Part shown: piece after piece, positions 1-10,617 of the stretch | Position numbering within the stretch: position 1 is the first letter of the stretch | Layout of the letters: every line of letters starts with the position of its first letter | Position numbers and translations under genes: made by a program | DNA from: Areca catechu | Lineage: Eukaryota > Streptophyta > Magnoliopsida > Arecales > Arecaceae | DNA length: 64,000 nucleotides | NCBI GenBank assembly: GCA_021397845.1 | Contig: CM038044.1 | Location: 84,267,942 to 84,331,941, forward strand | Direction of reading: 5' to 3' | Notes under the pieces: generated by a model | Databases searched by the model: none | Told to the model about the DNA's origin: nothing | Seen by the model: only the letters and a program-made list of their open reading frames with translations

Positions 1-350
1 CATCCTCTACGTGCCATCCTTCTTCGGGGTTAGAAGTGCAGGGACTGCACAAGGACTAAGACTCTCTCTAATGAACCCCTTCCTCAACAATTCGCCAACC
101 TGCTTCTACAGTTCTTTATGCTCCGATGGTTCATCCTATAATGGGGCAAGTTGGGTAAAGTAGCTCCTGGGACTAAATCAATGGAATGCTGAATATCCCT
201 AAGAGGTGGAAGGTGGTCTGGCAGATCCTCGGGAAAAACATCCTCAAACTCTTCTAATAAAGGTTTAACTTCCTGAGGAGGCTCTGAGGGTGTAGGAGTC
301 CTAAGTTCCTTAGCAGTCAACATCCAAATGGGTGAACCACTATGAATTTC
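1..350 (-). pseudogene. pol: Ty3/gypsy reverse transcriptase N-terminus (element A, cut by window edge)
   Basis: This is the start of the reverse transcriptase domain of a Ty3/gypsy polyprotein, which would copy element RNA into cDNA inside the virus-like particle. Visible family words are [31 protein letters not shown] and LPNLPHYRM, then in another frame [21 protein letters not shown] near the left edge. The two blocks lie in different frames, so there is at least one frameshift around position 90-100. A TAG replaces the expected Trp codon after TPKKDGT near position 10. The catalytic YVDD motif lies beyond the window. A stop at 351-353 separates this fragment from gag-protease. The piece is non-functional. 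Confidence 0.9.
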
Positions 351-2066
351 TTATTCTAGATCCTTGGCACTAATCAGGTTCACTCCAGTCTTCATTTCCC
401 TAACCTTACTGGTTCCTTTAGCTACCTTGTCCTTAGGAGGGACTGAATGGATTGTGATTTTCTTCCCATTGAAACTAAAGACACAGGTGTTGGATTTTCC
501 TAAGAGGGTGGCATCATGATCATACAACCAGGGTCTTCCAAGAATTATACTGCTCACCCCCATGGGCAAGACATCACACCAAATCTTCTCTTGATAGGAT
601 TGCATTTGGATTTGGACCTGACATCTAGACTGGATGGGTATAGAAGTAGAGTCTACCCAAGAAACCTTATAGGGGTTGGGGTGGGGGACTAGGGTTAAGC
701 CTAACATTTTGACAGTGCTAGTAGAAATGGCATTCACACAGCTCCCACTATCTATGATGATTTTACAAACCTTATCCCCTAGTTTAAGGAAAGTCTGTAG
801 GATGTTAGTCCTACGCCAATCTTCTTGAACTTTAGTCTGGGACAGGATGCATCTCACAACCCCTAAGTGGTCAGATTCAGTGGATTCTTCCTCTCCTTCA
901 AACTCATCAACCAAATTCATTCCGGCCTCATAAACTTCTTCTTCAAACTCCTCATTAGGCTCGGAATTCTCTTCTCCTCCCTCTTCTATATATAGGGATC
1001 TGCGAGGGCACTGGCTAGAAACATGACCTACCTTATGACACTTAAAACAAGCTATGGCTGTGCACTGAGTGGAGATATGACCGGGTTTCTGACACTTAAA
1101 ATAGATGATACCAGGGGTTCTCTGGGTGTCAGGTGCCTTACCTTTGTCCATGGGCCTAGGGGTGGGAATACCCTGATTAGGCTTGCTAGGGGTAATCTGG
1201 CTAGGTCCATTTCTTGGGATTGTGGCACTAATCCTAGAAGGCATGGGTCCTCTCTGAAATTTCTCAGTGTTTAGTGCAATCTGATAGGCTTGGTCTAGGT
1301 CAGTAACCTCTCTCAGAAACAACTCTCTCTTAATATCTTCTCTAAGCCCAGCCCTAAATCTAGACAAAGTGACTTCATGGGCTTCACTCACATCACATCT
1401 CATCAGGTATTCATCAAAGGTGGTTATGTAGTCTGAAACAGATCGGTTTCCTTGTTTCAAAGTCTGCCATTGGTCTAACAAATTTTGCTGGTATGAAATG
1501 GGTAGGTACTTGTCTCTAAGTTTCTCTTTCATACCCTGCCAAGTGGTTATGGGCTTTACATTTCGTCTTCTAGTGGTCAGCTCAATGTTCCCCCAGTATA
1601 ACCTAGCTTGACGTATTAATTTCATCTTGGCAAACTTGAATTTCCTCTCCTCAGACATGGCATACCACTCAAAGTACTGGTCCATCTCACCCTTCCAATC
1701 GGAATACACCTTAGGATTTAGGCTACCATCAAAAGTGGGTGCATCTAACTTGATGTTCCGAATGAACCTATCATCTCTATCCTCAGGCTCTGGGTCAGGC
1801 CTCCTATGATTAGGTTCAGGATCTCGGTATAAAGGTCTTCTAGGCTCTTGGTGTGGGCGAGGTTGAGGCACATTAAAATCTGGGTCAGGAGTCCAATCCC
1901 GATGCCTAGGTTCCTCAAGTACTTAGACTCGATCCCTAAGCTGGGCAAAATTCTCATTCATATCCTGACTTAATTTGTTCATACTCTCTGTAAGAGCTCT
2001 AACCATGGCCTCTAAATCAGGTTGGGTTTGACCAGGTTGGTAGGGCACTCCATTCCGGGTAGACAT
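351..2066 (-). pseudogene. gag: Ty3/gypsy gag-protease (element A), one internal stop
   Basis: The polyprotein would be 571 residues: capsid, nucleocapsid and the aspartic protease that matures the particle. The start at 2066 is chosen because MSTRNGVPYQP matches the start of the gag-like ORFs of G and H. The capsid region begins near residue 108 (DAPTFDG, then WKGEMDQYF). Two zinc knuckles follow at about residues 324-352: CFKCHKVGHVSSQC is a full CX2CX4HX4C, while the first knuckle has Tyr in place of its first Cys. An acidic linker (VYEAGMNLVDEFEGEE) precedes the protease, whose active-site IIDSGS lies near residue 438 and ILGRPWL near 507. A single TAA at codon 48 (1923-1925) breaks the frame; the remaining 523 codons are open. 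The frame ends with a stop before RT. Confidence 0.92.
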
Positions 2067-2950
2067 GATGCAAGCAAACACACAAAATGAGACTCAACTG
2101 AATGACTACGGGCTAACTAAACCTAGAGCCCAAACTAGATGCCCAATCAGAGTGGCAAGCTAGCCTGTAGTAACTCAGGACTCAGCCAGGCAAGTATAAG
2201 GGGAGTGTTAGGTCCCTGAATGCCAATCCTAGACACCAATCAGAGATTGGCCAGGTAGGCGGACCAGCACACAAGCCCTTCAGGATGGAATCCCTAAACC
2301 ACCATTCTAGGCACTGAGTACAAAGCACACATAGAGTAACCAGACAAACTGACTCAACACTAGCCTTGACCCGACTTGTTGATGTCCCTATCCCACTAGG
2401 GCAAATTAGGTCTAATCAATTTTAGATTAAAGGCTTAGGTTCGAATGAAGGGGTGGTGGTTTTGGGCTAAGGAGAGGTTATCAACTCCTCCCCTTATCTT
2501 AGATGCTCAAATGCCCTTAAGTTGAATTAAGAAATGAACACTCAAAAATAAATGGATTGCAGAACACAAGAATAGAGTTGCAGTAATTTAATTCTCAGAA
2601 ATCGCACGGAAACCAATAAATCATGAGATAATTATGAAAATTAGCTTCAATTATAATTGTTTCAGAAAAATAGAAATCACTGAATTTGGAGTTACTTTCA
2701 GTGAGAAATAATTCCTGCAACAGGGTAATTATGGGCAGAAAACAGAGCACTTCCCCGTTTACAATTTCTGCTACGAAGTTGTAACCCAACGGATCCCCTA
2801 CACGCCCTAGGAACACCCCGTGGAATGGGAAGAGGAGGTTCGCACCTTGCTTCGTTCCTAGGACCGGACATCCTGGGGAGTCTACTTCGAGCAGACAAAG
2901 TAAAAAGAGAGGGACTCAAACAGGCAATCAAACAGAAACCCTAGACAGGG
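2067..2950 (-). other. 5' leader of Ty3 element A with conserved hairpin
   Basis: This untranslated stretch lies between the primer-binding site and gag. About 400 bases next to gag (2096-2490) match the leaders of G and H closely and those of B and F in shorter blocks. The most constant part, in element sense, is TAGACCTAATTTGCCCTAG followed by the rest of a small hairpin (stem CCCTAG/CTAGGG with a four-base loop, 2386-2401 here, one mismatch) and GGGACATCAACAAGTCGGG. No coding potential is seen. A packaging or dimerisation role is an inference from position and conservation. Confidence 0.7.
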
Positions 2951-2992
2951 CTCTGATACCAAAAATGATGCAGCACGAAAGCTCTGATACCA
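2951..2992 (-). promoter_or_regulatory. Duplicated primer-binding site of element A
   Basis: Read on the minus strand, TGGTATCAGAGC matches the 3' end of initiator tRNA-Met, the usual primer for minus-strand DNA synthesis. It occurs twice, at 2950-2961 and 2981-2992, each copy preceded by TGCATCATTTT. The block containing the LTR end plus primer site is therefore tandemly duplicated about 31 bases apart. Which copy is used cannot be told from sequence. Confidence 0.85.
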
Positions 2993-2996
2993 AAAA

Positions 2997-4596
2997 TGAT
3001 GCAGAACAAAGAACAAAGAAGCGTATGCGGAAGTAAAATTAAGATTAATTTTTTTTTTTTTTTTTTTTATATTTTTCAGAAATTGGCTTTGATTCAAAGT
3101 AAAGCTAACTAAGTTGAAGGAAACTAAGTAAAGATTGAAAGCACAGTTTAGAAGGAACCAAATTATCAGAGTAGTTCAGAAGTAACGGATCGCTGGGGGT
3201 TGAGAAACTCCCAGACCTAGGGTTTCGCTCTGAACTTTCAACAGAACAGAAATAGAGAGGAGGGATGATTTACTCACCAGACAGTGATCTTCTCAGGATT
3301 CTGGTGGAAGAACTCTCTCGAGCAGATTGTAGGATCCTCGGAGTTGGCTATCTTCACAATGGATCCTCCAATACTGGTATCGTGGTTTGGTCGGCTTCTC
3401 CTGGACTCAAGATCTGGAAAAGAAGAGGAACAAATGATGGAATTCAGAAACTCAAGAAAAGATCTTACCAGGTTGAAGAACTTGAAAGCTGAAGTTGCTG
3501 AAATCGAATTCTCCTGGAGGCCGATCTGACTTCCTCTTAGAATTGCTGTAGATCTGCAGTATCTGGACTGGAGTCGGATGCTGGTGGTCGGCCAGGACTT
3601 GGCGAAGGTGGCTGTGAGAAGAGGAAAAGACTAGGGCTTGGTGGAAAGAGAAGGGTGATGGCGGCTAGGGTTTGGAAATTGAGTGGCTAACCTAGGGTTT
3701 AGGGTTTTGGAGATCTCTCACCTCCTCAAGGTTCCAGGGGAACCTGGATTTACTCCCTCACGGAGCTCAACACCTGGAAGCAAGTGCGGACAAGAGAAAA
3801 CACAAGTTTGCTCAAGAAAAATTTCTTTCATTCATCTGATTTTTTGTAAACTTACAAGAGGGGGTTAATTTATAAGGCATTACAAGGGAGGAGGGTTTCA
3901 CATCTTCCCATGTGGGACTAAAGGAGGGGATCTCCAAATTATGGCAAATCCCTTACATATGGTCGGCCAAAATACCAAAAATTAGGATTTGGGTTATAAA
4001 TGGCAGGTAGATGGCGCCACCTTGCTTGGATTTTCAAGAAAAAATTTTCTTCCTTCCCTGGATCAACTCTTTTGGACTCCTCCTTTTCTTCCTCCCTAAG
4101 TCAAGGTCCTTCCCATCTTTGTCTTGATTGTTTTGGCAGGTAGTGGGCGCCCCTTGATGTTCTCTTCCAAGAAAAATTTCTTCCCTTCTTTGCTTGGAGC
4201 TTCTTGGGAAAGTCTTGGCCGCCCCCCTTGATTTGTGCTCTCTTGGTGGACTTCTCTTTATCTGGTGCAAGAAAGAAGGAAGTTGCCATCTGTGGAGTGG
4301 GGACCAAAAGCTGCTGGATGTGGATATGGCGCCCCCTGGACTGGGAGTGTGGCTGGGAGTGTGGTGTCCACTTGCCTGGTCTTGGGAGAAAATGTAACAT
4401 CCCAGGTTGAAACCCTAGTCCACTACTGAGTCAACATGACTCAACAAAATAAAATGCAGGTAATGTAGACTCAAGCTAAATTGAGTTGATCTAGTCAACT
4501 CTTATTACAAACCAAAAATCCTAATTCTTCGGGCAAGGTTAATCAGAGATCCAGATGGAGCTCTGAAGTCTTCTTCTGAGTCTGGTGCCCGCACCA
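2997..4596 (-). repeat. 5' LTR of Ty3 element A
   Basis: This is a 1600-bp LTR. On the minus strand it starts TGGTGCGGGCACC and ends GTTCTGCATCA, directly followed by the primer site. It is the same family as the solo LTR at 29452-31058. A TATA box (TATAAATT on the minus strand) lies at 3867-3874. The other LTR is outside the window, so the TSD cannot be tested; the candidate is AAGAC at 4597-4601. Right of it the internal sequence of the B array begins abruptly. Confidence 0.92.
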
Positions 4597-5363
4597 AAGA
4601 CCCTCTGGCATCTATTAGGAATTCCTGGCAAATTTTTATCTGTATGTCACCCATCAACCATAACTCATGCCCCATGCCCAAGTTGTAGTTAAGACCTAAT
4701 AAACCTCTTTCGATAGGAATGCATAGTCAAGTCTATTAGGTGTTAGTATGAGTCCTTTGCATCACCTGTTAGGAGTCTGCATGTACCCAACATGTTCACC
4801 ACCCGTACTAATTTTGAAACAAACTGGCTAATTCCCAAAAAAGAGACAAGAAATTTAATGTAGTGGATTCTATCATGAATAGCCTTAGGCCTGAGTGGTT
4901 CCCCCCCGTGACTGTTAAGAAGCTTCATGCTTGGGGAGCTGGACCCTTTAGAGTGATAGAGAAGGTTGGACCCAATGCCAATGTATTAGATTTGCCCCCA
5001 GATTCTGGCTTTAGTTCTACCTTCAATATCGCAACCTGGTTGAGTATGGGGAACCAGTCGTGATACCCAGTGAGGCCTTTGGACCTTCTCCTTTCCTTGT
5101 GAGTGACCCTAGCCCAGAGTGTCCACCAATTAATTGGCCTGAGAGAGGAGAACGGATCGAGCGTATCCTGGATGATCAAGTTATCACGACTCGGGGCCGC
5201 GGCTACCAATGCTACCTGGTTCGATGCCAAGGCCAACCAGAATCGGATGATTCATGAATTTCTCGAGAGAGCTTGTAGTGCCTCGACCCAGACCTTCTCG
5301 AGAGATAGTGAGCTAGTGTGATCCTTACTTGATAGGGTTGAGTTCCTTCCACCCCGGGAGAAT
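4597..5363 (+). pseudogene. Non-autonomous Ty3 internal 3' region: gag-like C-terminus and chromodomain remnant (B array, leftmost unit)
   Basis: The segment starts inside the gag-like ORF end (LWHLLGIPGKF, compare LWHLLGVPCKF at 9428), where element A is inserted. It continues with the integrase C-terminus (RPEWFPP, KKLHAWGAGPFRVIEKVGP, VLDLPPDSGFSSTFNI) and a chromodomain (ERIERILDDQ, YLVRCQGQPESDDS). In other Ty3 elements a C-terminal chromodomain guides integration to chromatin. Reverse transcriptase, RNase H and the integrase core are not present between gag and this piece. Frameshifts after FNIATWL, a stop in place of the Trp after PESDDS, and a Trp-to-Cys change in LVRW make it non-functional. 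It runs through the purine tract GGGAGAAT into the next LTR. Confidence 0.85.
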
Positions 5364-6665
5364 TGGTGCGGACACCAGAGGAACCAGAATAAGACAAAGG
5401 CTTCTCAACCCTCTATGGATTACTTAGTTGTGTTTGAGTCTTGTTTGAAATAAGGACATAGCCTATTTAAGTTTTTCCTTTGGCCCCTGAGTCATGTTCT
5501 TTTTGGGCCTCTATCATTTGTGTCCTGTATTTAGAGTTTGATTCATACCAGCAAGGTTTGGATCAATCAATCGAGTCATTGTCTAAGTCCTGTAAATATT
5601 AATCCAAGTCCAATGAAGACTAAATACAAGTGAAGACCAAGCCAGTACAAGTGAAGACCAACCCAGCTTAAAGACATGGAAGACCTAGTAAGAAAAGTGA
5701 AGGCCTTGAAACCCTGGGATGCAGCCTGAAACCTTGGACCGTAGCTTGGAGCATATTGGGCTGCCCAAGGCCCAAGTGGAGCATCATAGGAGCCATCCAC
5801 CCTTATGGTCACCACCTCTTGGTTAGCCACTTAGGGTCAACTCCCTTAGCCGACCAAGGCAAGAAAGAGAGAGGGAGTTTGAGGGAAAGAGGGCTATTGA
5901 CTTCCCATGTACTCTAGCTAGGGTTTGGGTGGGATTCAAATTCCAATGAAATGTCTTTTGTATCCTCACTTAGGGGGCAAGTTTATGGGTTTATTTAAGT
6001 GGCCCCCTTCTCTTGTATGAAGACTAATTTTATTCATAAATAAAATATTGAGTTTTCCAACCTCTGCTGTGTGCTTTCTGTGTGCTAAGGGGAATCTGTG
6101 TGAACCCCTTCTTCTTCCTAGTCTCCTGCACTACATCTAGCCACCAACAAAACCCTAGAAGCCACCTTCTCTAGCCTTGGCCACCCAACACCAAAACCAT
6201 TCATCCCTTGCTATTTTATGAAATCTTCTTCATCCCTGCATTGTTTTCTAACCTTTCATAGGCAATTTACAGGTCCCTCAAAGCCAACAAATACAGGATT
6301 CCAGCTGGACAACTTTCGGGCTACCGGCTTGAAAGCCACATATCCACGGGGTCTTCGGCTTGATCATCCAGGCAGCATTCGAGAGCAAAGAGTGACCACT
6401 GCAAGAATTCATCATCAAATCCCTTCTAGGTGAACCCCCTCGATTCGCCAGTAGCGGTATTGAAGGAGAACTAGCCCAACTAGGGGTTCTCAGCCTCGGC
6501 GGTCCTTCTTCCTTATCATTTTAAGTGCCTACTTGCTTGCTACTACTTCGTATTTTTGTATAGAACTCTCTACTTTAATTCTTGACCTTTATCTTGGGAT
6601 TTATATACCTAACTCAACATAAAAAAATATAAAAATACTTTGCCTGCATATTTAGTCCTGCATCA
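5364..6665 (+). repeat. LTR 1 of Ty3 tandem array B
   Basis: This 1302-bp LTR starts TGGTGCGGACACC and ends TAGTCCTGCATCA. It has internal sequence on both sides: a chromodomain tail and GGGAGAAT on the left, a primer-binding site on the right. It therefore serves as 3' LTR of one unit and 5' LTR of the next. A short direct repeat containing TACAAGTGAAGACCAA occurs around 5627-5665. A TATA-like TATTTAAG is near 5994 and AATAAA near 6040. Confidence 0.92.
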
Positions 6666-6667
6666 TT

Positions 6668-6680
6668 TGGTATCAGAGCC
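6668..6680 (+). promoter_or_regulatory. Primer-binding site of array unit B (initiator tRNA-Met)
   Basis: TGGTATCAGAGCC lies two bases after the LTR end, complementary to the 3' end of initiator tRNA-Met. Confidence 0.9.
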
Positions 6681-7965
6681 TATTTGGGCTTAGTTTTTCT
6701 TTTTCATATTCGGATCGGGTGCCTCACCATGGCTGTAAGGTCATAGGAGACAAGTAAGACTATAATGATTTTTTTATAGTCAAAATAAAGTTCACTATAT
6801 TTTGATCTGTTTCATCAATTCCTTTTCAATTTATTTCATCGTTGTAAATCGATTTTGTGATAATTTTTTATATTGATTAAAGGAAAAGTTGTGCATTGAT
6901 CCTAAAAATAGTAATCATATGCAAAAAGATATCTATGTATATTTTTTCAATGAATGATCCCTCTCTTTCGAATCGAAGGGATCTCCTATGGTGTGTAGGG
7001 GTGCCGCTGTGATTGACCCCTGAAGAAGAAACCAAAGAGCACTTTAGTTAATTTTGCATCTCAGCTATCACAGTACATAGTCTGAAATTTTAATTATCTC
7101 TACTTATAAAATGCTCAAAAAAATTTTATTTTTGTTTTTTTTGATTCCACATAATTGAAAGTATTTTTCAAAATTTTCTCATGAATTATTTCAGTTTGTA
7201 TATTTTTTTCCTGTCGGAATACTGCCTGAGAATAGTTCTGCCCTATTTTTTTCAGCAAAGCTAATTTCAACAAGTTTATGGTTCTTTTAGTATAATTTTT
7301 GCATATCTTTAATTTTGACTTATTTCTTACATATTAGGTACGTTTTCAATAAATTATATTTCTGTTTAAAAAAATACCAAAATAAAAAAAATTATGTATA
7401 CTCATAAAACACCAAAAATACTTGAAACCTTAATTTGCATTTTCATATGCCTTCCATCATGAGCATAAAACACTTAAAGGGCAATCTTACTATGTCAGAT
7501 GGGGGGATGATTTGATCACCTCTCCTTAGCCCAAAACCATAATCCTTGCATCTGAACCCAATCCTTATTAAAATTGAGTAGACCTAATTTGCTCTAGAGC
7601 TCTAGGGACATCAACAGGTCGGGTTCAACCATTGTGGGAAGACAAGTGCACCCAATTCATCTCCTATTACTGGAAGCTGGTGTCTAGGCTATAGGTACAA
7701 TGTCAAACGACCTAAGTGGATCGATGGTTCATTAATTAGATCCCTGCGAGAGCAGAGAGGCCTCCCACCATCCCACCTCTTACCTGGCCAGTTGAAAGAT
7801 TAGGAGTTGCATTGTATGTAAGTTGAGTCAACCCATTCTGTTTGGTCTCTAGGTCTAGGTAGCCCTAGTTGATTTGTCTTTTGTCTTGCATGTGCACTAG
7901 GTCAGAAGTCCAATGTCTTGTGTCTTGCATGTCCACTATATTAGGAGCCTATTAGCCCATCATCC
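6681..7965 (+). other. 5' leader of Ty3 array unit B
   Basis: This 1.3-kb stretch has no coding signal. The first 800 bases are AT-rich. From about 7500 it carries the leader block shared with A, F, G and H: CACCTCTCCTTAGCCCAAAA, then TAGACCTAATTTGCTCTAG, a hairpin-forming CTCTAGAGCTCTAGGG (7592-7607), and GACATCAACAGGTCGGGTT. A further shared block follows (GATCCCTGCGAGAGCAG and CCTCCCACCATCCCACC). Confidence 0.65.
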
Positions 7966-9500
7966 ATGACCCTTAGACCCCATAAGGCCCATATTAGACC
8001 TGACTCTCTTGAACCCCATAGTCCTGATCGAATAGGTGAACATTCTTTGACTATTGAAAGTGCCCAGAGGACCCATGCTGAATTCAGATCCCCTAGGCAT
8101 AGTACCTTTGATCCACGAGCTTATCATCATGATCTTGCCCCTAAGACTAACCCTAGAAGCCTATACCCATACTTGGTGGACCTAAAGGAAAGACCTATTA
8201 GACACACCCAACCCGATGCACCCACTTTTGATGGAAGCCCAGATCCTGAGGTGTATATTGATTGGGAAGAAGAATGAATCAGTATTTTGAGTACACTCAG
8301 ATGACGGAGTTAGGAAAAGTTAGATTGGCCACACGTAAGGTAATCCGACATGCTAGGCGATACTGGAAAGATATTGAGGATGAATGTTATCAATAGAGAG
8401 ATGAAATACTTACTTGAAGATCCATGAGAATTAAGTTAAGAGAAAAGTACCTAGGTAGATTTTATGAGCACCAACTTTTAGAGCAATGGTACGATTTGAG
8501 ACAAGGTAATAAGACTGTCTAAATACATTGACCAATTTAATGAGTTTATTAGGAGATGCAACACAGTTGAACGTGAGTATAAGATTATATCGAGGTTTCG
8601 AGCTAGCCTACATAGGGACATCCAAGGGAGATTATTTCAATGGGAAATTCATACACTAAAGAAAGCTTATCTAATTGCTAGGAAATTCGAGTCTTATCAA
8701 AAGGAACTCATGGTGAGCCAGCCTAAGCCTAGCATGATTAGCACCTTTAGATCAATTCTTAGGCAAAGTCCTTCAAACCAGCCTACTACTCCTATCCCAT
8801 TAGTTTGAATGGAAAAGACCCCTGAACCCATTAATGAGCCTGAGAAAGAACCCATTGCAGAGATATATGAGGCTGACATAAGTTTAGTAGATGAATATGA
8901 AGGAGAAGACTTTCAGGAGGATCACTTTAGTACCTTGCCTAAGGAAACCCTAGGCGAAGATGAAATTGTAGAGCCTAGTCCTGAAGTAATAGAACAATAG
9001 GAAATTAGTGAGGACCTGGTTCCAATAAGTCTATACCAATAGGAAAAATCCACTCCTTTAGCCTCAACCCCAGACCTTATTCAGTATCCTCATGAAGAGT
9101 TCATTCCTCTAACCCAAGTTGATGACATTTTTCTTGAACTGATTAATTCATCCTTTTTTTAAGACCTTGCACTTGTAATGACCAAATTCTCCATCCTTGA
9201 AGTGGACCTTATGTCACCCATAGATCAATGTTCAAATCTTAAGGTCATCTCTAGTAACCAAGGTCTATTGCATGCTTCTAATGGATTTCCCCAAGATTTT
9301 GATTCTTAATTCCTGCCATACCCTAAAGCTTCCAATGTTCCCCAAAATTTTCCATTACATTTTATTGAGATTACCAGGTTGCAAGAATGAATAGCACCCA
9401 TTCCAGTTGCTAACTACTTTTGGAAGTCCCTCTGGCATCTATTAGGAGTTCCTTGTAAGTTTTCATCTGTATGTCACCCATCAACCACAACTCATGCCCC
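7966..9500 (+). pseudogene. gag: Gag-like ORF of non-autonomous Ty3 unit B, decayed
   Basis: The reading frame starts around 7966 and has several stops. Unlike G and H, this copy still shows a capsid block: DAPTFDGSPDPEVYIDWEEE, then INQYF, RHARRYW, KLREKYLGRFYEHQLLEQW. No zinc knuckle or protease DSG is seen. The capsid is followed by the acidic linker EIYEADISLVDEYEGE and an acidic region (PKETLGEDEIVEPSPEV). The C-terminus, at about 9350-9470, has LHFIEITRLQ and NYFWKSLWHLLGVPCKFSSV. This C-terminal block is shared by all the non-autonomous copies here and I do not recognise it as any known family. Unit B may be an intermediate between a full gag and the G/H form. Confidence 0.75.
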
Positions 9501-10190
9501 ATGCCCAAGTTGTACTTATGACCTAATAAACCTCTTTCGATAGGAATGCATAGTCAAGTCTATTAGGTGTTAGTTTGAGTCCTTTGCATCACCTGTTAGG
9601 AGCCTGCATGTGCCTAGCATGTTCACCACCTGCACTAATTTTGAAACAAACTTGCTAATTCCTGAAAAAGAGCCAAGAAATTTAATGTAGTGGATTCTAT
9701 CATGATTAGGCTTAGGCCTGAGTGGTTCCCACCCAGGATCATTAAGAAGCTTCATGCTCATGGAGCTGGACCCTTTAAAGTGATAGAGAAGGTTGGACCC
9801 AACGCCTATGTGTTGATTTGCCCATGAATTTTGGCATTAGTTTTACCTTCAATATCACAGACCAGATTGAGTATAGGGAACCGGCAGTGATACCCGGTGT
9901 GGCCTTTAGACCTACTGCTTTCCTTGTGAGTGACCCTTGCCTAGAGTGTCCACCAATTAATTAGCTTAAGAGAGGAGAACGGATCGAGCGTATCCTTGAC
10001 GATTAAGCTATCATGACCCGGGGCCGCGGCTACCAATGTTACCTGGTTCGATGGCAAGGTTGGCCAAAATCAGATGTTTCTTGGATTTATCAAGAGGACA
10101 TGCTATGCCTCGGCTCAAACCTTCTCGAGAGGTATGTGGCCAGTGTGATCCTTACTTGACAAGGTCGAGTTCCTCCCATCTCGAGAGAAT
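9501..10190 (+). pseudogene. pol: Integrase C-terminus and chromodomain remnant of unit B
   Basis: The sequence reads directly from the gag-like ORF end into an integrase tail: VVDSIMIRLRPEWFPP near 9690, KKLHAHGAGPFKVIEKVGP, then FGISFTFNI. A chromodomain follows at about 9975-10135 (ERIERILDD, GYQCYLVRWQGWPKSD, then the LLERYV helix end). Stops and frameshifts interrupt it, including a stop at the ILDD-AI junction. The chromodomain frame crosses GAGAGAAT into the LTR and ends about 55 bases inside it (TRGTRIR, then RLLNPL and a stop at 10243-10245). Confidence 0.85.
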
Positions 10191-10617
10191 TGGTACAGAC
10201 ACCAGAGGCACCAGAATAAGATATAGGCTTCTCAACCCTCTATGAATTACTTAGTAGTGTTTGAGTCCAGTTTGTAATAAGGACATAGCCAATTTGAGTT
10301 TTTTCTTTAGTCCCTAAGTCATGTTCTTTTTGGGCCTCCATCATTTGAGTCCTGTATTCAGAGTTTGATTCATACCCGTAAGGTTTGGATCAGTCAATCA
10401 AGTCATTGTCTAAGTCCTGTAAATGTTAGTCCAAGTCCAATGAAGACACAATACAAGTGAAGACCAAGCCAATACAAGTGAAGACCAACCCAGCTTGAAG
10501 ATATGGAAGACCCAGCAAGAAAAGTGAAGGCCCTGACACCCTGGGACACAACCTAGAACCCTGGACCATTGCTTGGAGCATACTGGGCTGCCCAAGGCCC
10601 AAGTGGAGCATCATATG
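10191..10617 (+). repeat. LTR 2 of Ty3 array B, first part
   Basis: This starts TGGTACAGACACC and matches LTR 1 and LTR 3 for 427 bases up to GGAGCATCATATG. There element H is inserted. The last five bases, ATATG (10613-10617), are repeated at 18514-18518, after which the same LTR continues. Confidence 0.93.

Noticed and set aside
3265..3529. Two overlapping open frames in the LTR of A
   Set aside because: They lie inside an LTR with no domain, and the sister solo LTR breaks them.
4597..4601. AAGAC as TSD of element A
   Set aside because: The other end of A is outside the window, so it cannot be tested.
6668..6680. Possible tRNA gene fragments at the TGGTATCAGAGC sites
   Set aside because: Only the 12-13 bases complementary to a tRNA 3' end are present, directly after LTR ends: they are primer-binding sites.
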